NCBI GenBank assembly: GCA_004794785.1
Contig: SJOL01008723.1
Coordinates: forward strand, 418,126 to 482,125
DNA from: Opisthorchis felineus
Lineage: Eukaryota; Platyhelminthes; Trematoda; Opisthorchiida; Opisthorchiidae
Direction of reading: 5' to 3'
Length of the DNA stretch: 64,000 nucleotides
Part shown: piece by piece, positions 56,044 through 64,000 of the stretch
Numbering within the stretch: position 1 is the first letter of the stretch
How the letters are laid out: the number at the start of each line of letters is the position of its first letter
Program-made: the position numbers and the translations under genes
Notes under the pieces: generated by a model
The model's database searches: none
The model's input: the letters and a program-made list of their open reading frames with translations, nothing else
What the model was told of the DNA's origin: nothing

Positions 56044-56228
56044 GTGAACTCGTTCCCTGGGACAAAATCACGGACTTTAGGGAGACTGGGTTAACCTCTC
56101 CGGTAGTGCGGAACCCTATGGAAATAGCTCAGGAATGCTTGCAGTGGACTCTTTTGGGGAGTGCTTTTTCTCTCTGGGTGATTCTGTCTGTCAGCCACAC
56201 ATCAGAGCCACGTATCCTCATAAATTAG
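56044..56228 (+). CDS. Putative exon with membrane segment
   Basis: The acceptor CGCTTTCGTCTCTTTAG precedes an open frame: ELVPWDKITDFRETGLTSPV, then NPMEIAQECLQW and a hydrophobic TLLGSAFSLWVILSV, ending at TAG 56,226. A transmembrane helix near the C-terminus is plausible. It could end earlier at a donor-like GTGATT. No family recognised. Confidence 0.35.
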
Positions 56229-56539
56229 AAGAAACACTACTACCAATAATAATCGTGATAATCAGAAAACAAGCTTTGTTTACGACAGTTTATTGATTTG
56301 CAGTTCTTCAGGTGACCCACCCACTATTCCTGACCTGATTCAATTGAATGTCAACTACCGAATAGTCTTTGCCTACTCCTTCAGCAGCGTAACATAAAGG
56401 TCACTATTTTCCGCGCAAGCTATTCTCCATCATATACTAGAAGCACTACCCGCACCCGAGGGTTTAATAGTTTGACCCGCTTGGCGGAACCGAGGACGCA
56501 AGGAATAAGCCATAGGTGCTTGTCTCCTTTCTTGTTATA

Positions 56540-57396
56540 CTATGCTTGGATGATCTGTGTGAAGACGTGACAGCCTCGAATTCCAGCTGCCCAGGTGTGA
56601 CGGTCGGCGACAAGGCTCTCGTAGATATCGATCCAGTGTTGGTTACAGTGGCGTGGACAACTTGTACACCCGGACGTTCGACATCGGCCTAAACAGTGTC
56701 GATCCAGGTTTCCAACTGACCACCTCGGCGACGGCGCCATTCCTGATGCATTTTGGGAGCAAGAACAGCCATGAAGATGTCGGTATATGGGCGGCGAAGA
56801 ACGTGTCCAAACCGTCGGACGTTGTTGGGCTAACTTTTCCAGCCGACTGATACCAAGCCACCGATGGCGAATCCCTTCATTTGACACATGACCCTGAGAA
56901 TGTTTTTCAAACACAAGTGATGGGAAAACTGTCCTGCGAGTGCCTGAGCTACTTACCGGCCAGGTTTCGGAAGCATAAAGTAAAACGGACTGGACTGCAG
57001 ACTGATTAATACGAACTTTTGTCTCCTGTCTTGGTACATAGTTCAGTTATAAGAGCGGCTTCGCGAGCATTGTCCAAGCGTGTCGTGACTTTGTCGCTAG
57101 CCCGGCTTTTCGGGAAAGTAGTTGAGCGGAGATATCTGAACTCGCAAACGTTCTCTAGTTCCACCCCGTTTATTGTAAGCGGTCCGTTGGGGTGGGGGGC
57201 GATGTATGAAAGGTCTTGGTTTTCGAGGTGTTGCTCCCAGTGCCAACGAAAGAAGCCCACTGGAATATTTCTTTGAAGATCTGCTATTGACTATGTTGAT
57301 CTGAATCGTGGATACTGTGTCATTCACGAATTCAAGATCTTTTATGGACACATCCTGTCCAGCCACTCCGTAGTGTCCACAGACAGGGTGGCGCAT
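56540..57396 (-). mobile_element. RTE-like LINE, C-terminal fragment
   Basis: On the minus strand: GPLTINGVELENVCEFRYLR (57,190-57,130), DKVTTRLDNAREAALITELC, VRRFGHVLRRPYTDIF and QEWRRRRGGQLETWIDTV, ending near 56,560. This is the region after the reverse transcriptase in LINEs of this type. Stops and one frameshift are present. The N-terminal half is missing. Confidence 0.65.
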
Positions 57397-57404
57397 TATC
57401 CCGT

Positions 57405-57680
57405 CCTCAAGAGGCTGGACCTTAACTGGTGTGATCCATTGAAATATATTGAGCGGTGTCTATTCGACACTCGCAGAGTCTGTGGTACCAAGTTAGTCAA
57501 TCGTTAGAAGCTTGACCAACATTCTTCTGGTCCTCTAGGTTAAAAGTGTGTTGCCACTTGTTCTTTGGGAAATTTAATACACTACCATTTCCCACCAAAC
57601 ACCGCTTCCTTGTGGTCAGGTTTTTGAGCCAAAGGCTTTGTACGAGGACCCTAATCGTCCTCCTGTCTACGCTTGGTTGG
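57405..57680 (+). repeat. LINE-B 5'-region fragment
   Basis: It aligns with 32,050-32,225 (shared CACCAAACACCGCTTCCTTG, GAGCCAAAGGCTTTGT and AATCGTCCTCCTGTCT) and with 37,795-38,000. Non-coding part only. It lies in a probable intron or intergenic gap before the gene at 57,972. Confidence 0.55.
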
Positions 57681-57971
57681 CCTCGTAGTCGGTCGTCGCG
57701 TGATGCCAACAACCGGATAGTCTTGCTGCATACAGGTAAGCGGACGGGTAAGCGAAACAGCAGTATCAGTGGGGAATACTAATATCTCATTGCCGTACAA
57801 TGATCACAGCTCGTTTAAATAGTACATGCACATCAGACCTCCAGAAGTCCACAACAAGCAAGCGTCTTTATTTGATTACTTAAATGATTAATAAATCTTT
57901 CTCGCACCTTTGCTGTGTATCGTGTCAACGAAGACTTGGTTTAATCGTGTCGACTAATCTGGGTTCTTTAG

Positions 57972-58493
57972 AAATATATCCACAAAACGCCGGCGGAGTC
58001 ATTAGTTTTACAGATCCATCGTGCCAGTCTGCTTTCATGTGTTCCGTTCAGGTATACAACGACAATCAACATTCATTTTAGCAGAAGGCAAAATGCGGCG
58101 TCCTGTCCACCGAAACTACTTGCAGCCACTTAGGTGCAGGTGTGGTGAGTGGCTGTCGCTAGCTGATCTCAAGAGAAAACTTTCTGATGTCTTGCAGGGC
58201 AGTGCTTTGTAGGAGGAGGCAACCTCATAGTTGCTAGTTTTTACAGTTAACTTTGATGCACTACGAATACTGTGTGCTTATTTACTGATTGCCGTGCGGT
58301 CTTGATTCGCCGTTGATTAATAGGAGTGTTCACATTAGGCAGGATATATCGCCATCTCGGCCTTGGGATACACCAAGGGCATACTTGTTAGGTTTCTTTG
58401 GTCCTGTTTTAAGACCAACTTTCTTTTCGTCTCTTGCAGAATTACGAAATGACTCTACGAAGCGCACGACACCACAGCGACAAAATGAGATAG
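57972..58493 (+). CDS. Small multi-exon gene with tiny exons, 3' part
   Basis: Four exons are joined in frame: 57,972-58,051 (may start earlier, frame open from 57,884), 58,082-58,144, 58,339-58,386 and 58,440-58,493. Introns are 30, 194 and 53 bases with GT-AG ends; acceptors CATTCATTTTAG and TTCGTCTCTTGCAG are strong. The last three exons are 63, 48 and 54 bases, all phase 0. The product reads GGVISFTDPSCQSAFMCSVQ, then KCGVLSTETTC (four or more Cys, likely disulphide-bonded and extracellular). A moderately hydrophobic AGYIAISALGYTKGIL follows, then a basic tail ending HHSDKMR. This resembles a type I membrane or anchored secreted protein. No family recognised. Readthrough of the 58,145 donor would stop after six codons. 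Confidence 0.55.
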
Positions 58494-58567
58494 TGTACCT
58501 CACCATGAGCCGTGGTTCGTCATCCTTTTATGGTATATCCGTTGGTTTGCAGGTCTTCTAGTTATTC

Positions 58568-58573
58568 AATAAA
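58568..58573 (+). promoter_or_regulatory. Polyadenylation signal AATAAA
   Basis: It lies 75 bases downstream of the stop at 58,491-58,493, a normal distance for a compact gene. The following sequence is T-rich. Confidence 0.5.
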
Positions 58574-59194
58574 TTTCTTTGCCTTCTGAATACTTGTTTC
58601 ATCTTTTTTTATTAGTCCCATAGCGCTCTTAGCGGCTGTACGTCAGACTTCTCTAATTTGTTTTGAACGGGAATTAATTCCTGTTTCACCCCAAGGAGCT
58701 TTGCACATGTACCAGGAGGCTTCGCTGTAGTAAGCCAGGCCATCCGATTTTGAAATACCTGGGAAGTCTGTAAATCTGTGATTTCCAGTGGTTCATATGT
58801 TACTGAATTTGAGTTAGATGCAAACCTGCAAGCTTCCGAATAAGAACTTCCATTTTCTGGTAACCGAAATCGGTTTGTTTCATCTGTGGTGGAACATACA
58901 TGCCAAATAAGCTGTAGAACACTCGAAAAATTTGCAACTCTGTCAAGCCACTTCTGTGCATCCTTTCATTTCAAGATATTTCGAAATCACGGTACTCGTT
59001 CCTTGCATTACGTTGGAGACAACCCTGGATTTATCTCAGAGTGCGTAGTTCGAGCTACCCCTCTTTGTTGCTGAAGTGCAACCAGAACTTTGGAGCAATT
59101 TACTTGTATGGTGTGGATGTTAACGTCGCGGTGAATGGGGCAGACTCCAGAAGCCGTGTAACTCAGGTAAGGGAGTCAAATAGTCGCTCATCAA
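58574..59194. other. No gene recognised
   Basis: Probable intergenic or intron sequence. A 62-codon frame at 58,886-59,074 has no motif. Confidence 0.4.
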
Positions 59195-59390
59195 AGCCGA
59201 GGTGGCTCAGTGGTTAGAGCGCGAATTTACTGACCGGAAGGTCCGTTGTTCGAACCGGACCTCTGCATTTTGACTTCTTTTGTCTAGTCTTGGGCAACCT
59301 GGCGGTATCCCAGCTCTCGTGCTTCCTTCGGGTGGCGTGGCAGCTAGGCAACGAAGGCGTGTTACAACTGAACGATTTCGATTTTTACTT
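59195..59390 (+). repeat. tRNA-derived SINE, best-preserved copy
   Basis: The head is tRNA-like with a good A box (GTGGCTCAGTGGTTAGAG) and B box (GTTCGAACC at 59,248-59,256), the internal promoter of RNA polymerase III. The body contains GGGCAACCTGGCGGTATCCC, CTCTCGTGCTTCC and GGTGGCGTGGCAG. Copies occur at 26,425, 28,268 and, inverted, at 59,556-59,778. It would be transcribed by pol III and moved by a LINE. Confidence 0.75.
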
Positions 59391-59555
59391 CATCAAAGCC
59401 GAAACCAGTGAAACACGAAATACCGGTCGTTATGTTCGTCATTGATCAGCTGGTGACGACAGAGTTGGAGCGAAATTGTTGTTCTGCCAGGTAATAAATG
59501 AGATCAAACGATTCCGTGTTCTTCATTTATACGAGTGGGATCGCATCAGCACTGT

Positions 59556-59778
59556 CATCATCATTGTATTTTTGGCATCAAATATAAAAATAAATCATTC
59601 AGCTGTAGCACGCTTTCGGTGTCTAACTGCCATGCCATCGAAGGAAGCACGAGAGCTGGGGTACTGCCAAGTTGCCCAAGCCTAGACAGGGGGAGTCGAG
59701 ATGCATAGGTCAGGTTCGAACCACGGAACTTCCGGTCAGTATATTAACGCTGTAACCATTGAGCCATCACGCCCCCAT
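59556..59778 (-). repeat. tRNA-derived SINE, inverted copy
   Basis: Reverse orientation of the copy 170 bases to the left: A box GATGGCTCAATGGTTACAGC, B box GGTTCGAACC (59,712-59,721), body with GGCAACTTGGCAGTACCCC, and a short ATG-type tail at 59,556-59,567. The pair can fold into a long hairpin if transcribed together. Confidence 0.75.
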
Positions 59779-60135
59779 TAAATATAACTGGACGGATACA
59801 TTCAAGAACGTCACGAAGATAGCTAATTATCCAACCCTTGGTCAGCTGAGTGGCGCTGAGCAGCAATCCTTTGGCAACACGTCATGTGTGGGTGTACTTA
59901 GTATACCACAACAGGACAGGTTTCATCCGGCAGTGGAATCCAAAATGACAGCATCTGCTGGATTGCCTAAGTGAGCTGTAACAGTACAGAGGGTGGTGTC
60001 GGTGATAAAACCTCCCTTGAACTTGTCATCAGTCCAATGCAGTTCAGCGCTAAGTGCCCGCTCAGCCCATTCACTCCCAGCTCCCAATAACCCTTCGGAT
60101 AATTTTTTGTTGCTTGATTGCTGTGCATTTTTCAG

Positions 60136-60615
60136 GATGCGTCCAGACACGGAAAGTACACGTGCAGAGAACGACCCATCCCCAAGGTCACCATCGTTCA
60201 CCACGTCCCGGACAGCTGGTGCGTGGGCGAATACACGGAGGGATGCGTGCATTATAGACACTGGGAGGGGCACTTCCCATCAAGTGAAGCAAGGTCACGG
60301 GGTCTCCCTTACATGTGCAACGGACCGGTGGTGGTCTGGGATATGAACACCTCGCGTGAATTCACGCAACAGACACCGTACTAGGGAAGCACTTTCCGCC
60401 AACTTGGCTCATACGCCGATCCAAGCGGCTCGATGCACCCTCCCGATAGTACAGGTCACAAGAGTAAGACGACTCAATGGCTCCAAAGCATGATGGGAAA
60501 GAACTGTCACATGACCCAACCCTTCAGCCAGCCACATTCTGATTTTCACTCATCAAACCGACCAGGCGTTGTTCCAGCAAAGCTGGATCCATATCCGACA
60601 GCAAAACCGTCGTAG
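60136..60615 (+). CDS. Putative last exon, 160-codon frame with one internal TAG
   Basis: A strong acceptor (TTGATTGCTGTGCATTTTTCAG) is followed by 82 open codons: DASRHGKYTCRERPIPKVTI, SWCVGEYTEGCVHYRHWEGH and GLPYMCNGPVVVWDMNTSRE, up to TAG at 60,382-60,384. The same frame then stays open for 76 more codons, with GSTFRQLGSYADPSGSMHPP and a tail ending LDPYPTAKPS, to TAG at 60,613. Codons in the first part favour G or C at the third position, unlike the surroundings, which supports real coding. Either the protein ends at 60,382, or the gene is a pseudogene, or the stop is read through or a sequencing error. Other long frames at 59,923-60,346 on both strands are probably shadows. No family recognised. 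Confidence 0.5.
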
Positions 60616-61394
60616 TGAGCTTGTCTCGTTATTTCTGTTCCTCTAGTCAAATGTGCGAATCACTTAACAATTTCCAACGGTGGCGCGTCGCTCTGCTCTA
60701 TCCGTTACCGTACTTGTGCTTCGACAGTTGCAAGTAGGGCCTAGTAACTCCCACGATGGGCGATGAAGATCGTCTCATACTGCAGAGATTGGCGGGGATT
60801 GGCGATAATTACGACCTACAAGACGCTTCTCTATTGTCTTGGATTCCTTTGCGTATCTGGAGTATAGCTAGAACCATTTTCCCATGAGGTTGTAATATTG
60901 TAAAAAATTGCCTATTGAGGAGAGGTGTACTGCATCGCGTTAGTGAAAGCCAGTGTATGTTATCCAGTGCCCGTTCCCGAGAAATGTCTTGGTCATCTCA
61001 GTTAACCTTACTGATAACTCTTCCGTATAAATGAACCATTCTTCTGAAGTCTTCCAAACACTGGTGTCACATAGGATGGTATTTTCATGGTGGAAGTCGG
61101 ATCACATTAGAGTCTCGATCCAATGTTCATCATATGTTTGTTTGAATGAGATGGGTCATAGTGCGACGTCTACTACATCTGCATATCCGCAGTTTGTACC
61201 TGCCTATTTGGTAAATTGGTCTGCATTCAGACGTTGGGACTAGCCTTAACAATGCGGAAGTTCGTAATGCACTACTCATAAGGTTGCTGAAAATTCTTCG
61301 ACAACCCACGACCGATTTCGCCCTTCTCATCAGGTAGGCGCAGTCCCCGAATTTCCGTCAACCTTATGTTCTACTTGAAACCAAATTGCACGGA
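60616..61394. other. No gene; repeat block shared with 2.9-3.1 kb
   Basis: 61,268-61,345 (CACTACTCATAAGGTTGCTG and following) is about three quarters identical by eye to 2,976-3,075, inside the foldback there. Nothing else recognised. Confidence 0.4.
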
Positions 61395-61570
61395 ATTAGC
61401 GAAATACACTCATTTGCAAACAATTTTGATTTTGCGAGAGACTCACCTGCAACCCAGCTGAATCTCTCGTTTGTGATGTTTCCAGGCATCACAAACGAGA
61501 GATTCAGCTGGGTTCCAGGTGAGTCTCTCGCAAAACCAAAATTGTTTGCAAATGAGTGTATTTCGCTAAT
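61395..61570. repeat. Near-perfect palindrome, 84-base arms, 8-base loop
   Basis: Arm 61,395-61,478 and arm 61,487-61,570 are reverse complements with 2 mismatches; the loop is TTTCCAGG. The arms begin ATTAGCGAAATACACTCATT. Such a structure would form a stable hairpin in RNA or a cruciform in DNA. Each arm carries an exon-like block ending in GTGAGT, on opposite strands. A diverged single arm is found at 2,826-2,880. Confidence 0.85.
61486..61518 (+). CDS. Candidate 33-base micro-exon within the palindrome
   Basis: The acceptor GTGATGTTTCCAG and the strong donor CCAG/GTGAGTCTC border exactly 33 bases, reading [10 protein letters not shown] with split codons at both ends. Its length is a multiple of three, as in flatworm micro-exon genes. 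The left arm carries nearly the same block on the minus strand with GTTGCAG/GTGAGT. Whether either is spliced into a transcript is unknown. Confidence 0.35.
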
Positions 61571-62499
61571 GAGGAAGTTCATATTAGTCTCACCCATAGC
61601 ATACTTACTCCCGAACACCCATCTATCTTCATCATGTTTTGCCAGGACTGCGGAATTGTGGACTGCACGTGCATTTGGGAAGTTTGGTTGGTAGTGTGGT
61701 GACTAGATAGAGGTACACCTTGGGGTTCTAAGTATTCGGATTGCAACTACTTTAGCAAACCACCATGTAGAACGGAGTTTCCCAAAGTACTGTTTCAATA
61801 AACAGCTGAAGCAGTTTCGATCCAACAACTTGACGTCTTCGCTTTGTTCCCATAGATGACCTGGAAAATTTACGCTTGCCACTCGTATGTATGCGTAAAT
61901 CCCAAGAGTGGTTAGCTGTTTTGATAGTAACTGTTTTTCAGAACGAGACCGGTTCTTGCTCGTTAGCTGTCACCCTGACGTTGGTACTGCGCCATACTTG
62001 GGTTTGCTCAGAATGAGCAAACAGGACATTTTCAGAACAAAGTATGACTTCGGGGACAAATAAAGAGGTTCATGCATTTTACCACCCTCTTGTGTAACAT
62101 TCATTCATCCAGGCTTAAGTGTGTGAGTACATCGCGGTGGTAATGGAACAGCCATCCAACAACTTACGACCAGGTTTCCGTGTCGCTGGAAGGCAAGGTA
62201 AATGCAGATAGCGGATGGAAAAGAATATCCTACCGTGGTTGCAAAATGGCAAAATTCAGGTACCAAGCAGTACTGGGATGGAAAATCCAATCATAATCTA
62301 GAACGATGGTTTGGACAGGTTATGAATATCTGTGCATCGATAGGATAGTTGGTTGTTTTTCAGTATTGCTAATCTGATATTTCCACCGGATCCGACCAAC
62401 GCTTCGGAGACACTGATGGTTAAACACCGAGTTTCCGCACAACTACGCGTATGGGCCACATTTCTGGTTCATAAAACAGTATGGATCACCCTTAACGGA
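61571..62499. other. No gene recognised
   Basis: AT-rich with no open frame of note except 62,105-62,290 (minus, 61 codons, no motif). Confidence 0.4.
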
Positions 62500-63790
62500 T
62501 AAACTGAGGTTACACCGGCGCCACAGGTGTCGGTAGTTGGCACAAGCTGTCTTGAGGTTTCAGATTCGAAAAGTGGTCTAATTTCCTGCCAACCCACTCG
62601 GACTTATACAGATAAATTTTTATATCAAGTCGATTGGTCTGCAAGTGAGGTTTGGGTTTGATCCCGCTCAATCTTGCAGCAGCACTCTCCGGTTTGAGGG
62701 CGTGAAGCACGTACCAAACTGTGGTGGGACTAGGTAGGTTATTTAAACTGACATCTCTGAAGGAGCTGAACCGAGCAGAGCACTATCGTCTGCGTACTGT
62801 GTCTGTGACCGGACGCACCAGGAAATATTTTGATTCCCTAGGTATCAGAGGCAGGCGGGGGAGTTTCAAGCAGCACGTCAGTAACAAAGTTAAAAGGGGA
62901 TGGTGTGAGAGCGCAGCCTTGTTTCACACTACTGGAAGTGGGGGACTCAGACAACAGCTTGCTGTGTGACCGTATGCGTCCACTGGAGTTTCCGTGCAGT
63001 GTATCTGTAGCGTAAAAGTTTAGAAGCGTCGCCTTTGATCGCTAGGCTCCGCCCTTTTTTTCTCACGAGCGACAGAATAAAAACAATCTTTTGATCAAGA
63101 GAAGTGACCAACGTTAGAAGTTTGTAATATTGGCGCCGTTCAAGAACCTGTCTCACGGCAAAGATATGGCCAATATATCTTCAGCCAAGGCGAAATTCAA
63201 GTTTATTCTCACCAATCTGTCTTTCCCAGTGATCGATCGACCTGCGCGAAATGGTACCAGAGAACACTTTGAATGCTACGGCTGCCAGGGTGGTATTACG
63301 ATGGTTTTAGCACGAACTGGTCGCCCCCTTTTTGGGTCGCTATCCCCGATCCACCGATATGTTTTTGTTCCAAATCTGTATTATGATCATCAGGTTGCTC
63401 ATCAGAGCTTGACCACTTATGAAAGTGTAAGGTGTGGACCAGCCGGCTGAGTGCCTTATGGTAGTGGAGGATTGATATCGCGCGCTGGGTTTCTGATACC
63501 TATGACTGGCTTGTGTCGATATTCTATTCAGGTTTGTTGAGTTCTTCCAGAGAGTATGCTGAAGCAATTTAGCAGATTTTTCTTTGACGTTTTCGGCCCA
63601 GTAAGACGATTCTGCCATCTGTTTCGCATGGTTTCACTGACACCTGTCTTCTTTTTCCGGTCAATCAAATAATCTGAAATGGGACGCAGCTGTTGCATAC
63701 ACTGAAAGCCTTTATCACGTTCTGGATCTTCACATTTTACCGGCGTTCTCTGTTGCTCTTCAGGCCGTCGGTTATCTGGCATTTAGGAGA
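62500..63790 (-). mobile_element. Decayed RTE-like LINE, reverse-transcriptase part
   Basis: On the minus strand, in several frames: QVLERRQYYKLLTLVTSLDQ (63,150-63,090, around motif A), SSVKQGCALTPSPFNFVTDV (62,940-62,870, motif B with following segment), and a YADD-like box in the words CAGTACGCAGACGATAGTGC near 62,800. The post-RT segment lies at 62,710-62,510. Many indels are present. The region 63,340-63,790 probably contains the part before the RT, but only weakly. Confidence 0.6.
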
Positions 63791-64000
63791 TCGACGTAAG
63801 TCATCGTGGACGATCTGCTGATCATGACAAAATCCAGTGTTCATTGGGTCGAGTCGGATGGCCTGTACAGGCACTTCTAACAGTTGAGAGCATAGCTTCT
63901 TTCACTCGTTTCCATTTAATCACCAACCAGTCTTCGTCAGCAACGCGTCTGCGTTTCCAATGGCTTTCCAGCCATATTTGCTGGATAGTGTTCAGGTACC
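63791..64000. other. Window end, nothing recognised
   Basis: No open frame or repeat recognised up to the window edge. Confidence 0.3.

Noticed and set aside
59195..59265. Functional tRNA gene
   Set aside because: Only A and B boxes and a short acceptor-like pairing are present, and the unit recurs with a constant unrelated body; it is a SINE head.
59923..60273. 116-codon minus-strand frame with good codon texture
   Set aside because: It overlaps the plus-strand exon at 60,136, which has a stronger acceptor and better third-position bias; it has no splice or family support. It cannot be fully excluded.

Overview
The window reads as nuclear DNA of a flatworm, most likely a tapeworm. The evidence is the set of mobile elements (Ty3/gypsy, CR1-like and RTE-like LINEs, a tRNA-derived SINE) packed between small host exons, together with spliceable introns of only 30-54 bases. 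There are no bacterial operons, rRNA genes or CRISPR arrays. No species can be named from the sequence alone.

Layout. Positions 1-23,000 are mostly non-coding or intronic, with isolated exon-like blocks found by open frame plus splice sites (1,892-2,152; 3,337-3,895; 5,035-5,143; 7,207-7,322; 11,955-12,056; 12,823-12,943; 17,021-17,146; 22,455-22,550). Two convergent, decayed SWIM/MULE-type transposase genes lie at 17.3-20.6 kb. From 23,000 to 53,512 almost everything is transposable: a deleted CR1-like LINE (23.0-25.2 kb), gypsy fragments, a decayed gypsy element (29.4-35.3 kb) split by an RTE-like LINE, several copies of a non-coding repeat called Rep-A here, and a complete gypsy insertion at 41,860-53,512.

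That insertion is nested three deep. The gypsy element has two LTRs, a primer-binding site, a polypurine tract and a 5-base target duplication GATGG. A CR1-like LINE sits inside its gag gene, and a Rep-A copy sits inside the LINE between ORF1 and ORF2. The GATGG duplication contains the ATG that opens a dsRNA-binding-type zinc-finger gene (53,514-54,493). The insertion therefore separates this gene's coding region from its original upstream sequence by 11.65 kb.

The two CR1-like LINE copies, 24 kb apart and inverted, are identical over 995 bases but clearly diverged on both sides. This is the pattern expected of recent gene conversion, or of an assembly artefact. From 53.5 kb onward host coding resumes. 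It includes a small gene with exons of 63, 48 and 54 bases and a 30-base intron (57,972-58,493), and a 160-codon frame interrupted by one TAG (60,136-60,615). An almost perfect 84-base-arm palindrome at 61,395-61,570 carries a 33-base micro-exon candidate in both orientations. The window ends with a decayed RTE-like LINE.

Most exon calls rest on open frame, codon texture and splice consensus read by eye. They are predictions, and their functions are unknown unless a family is named.
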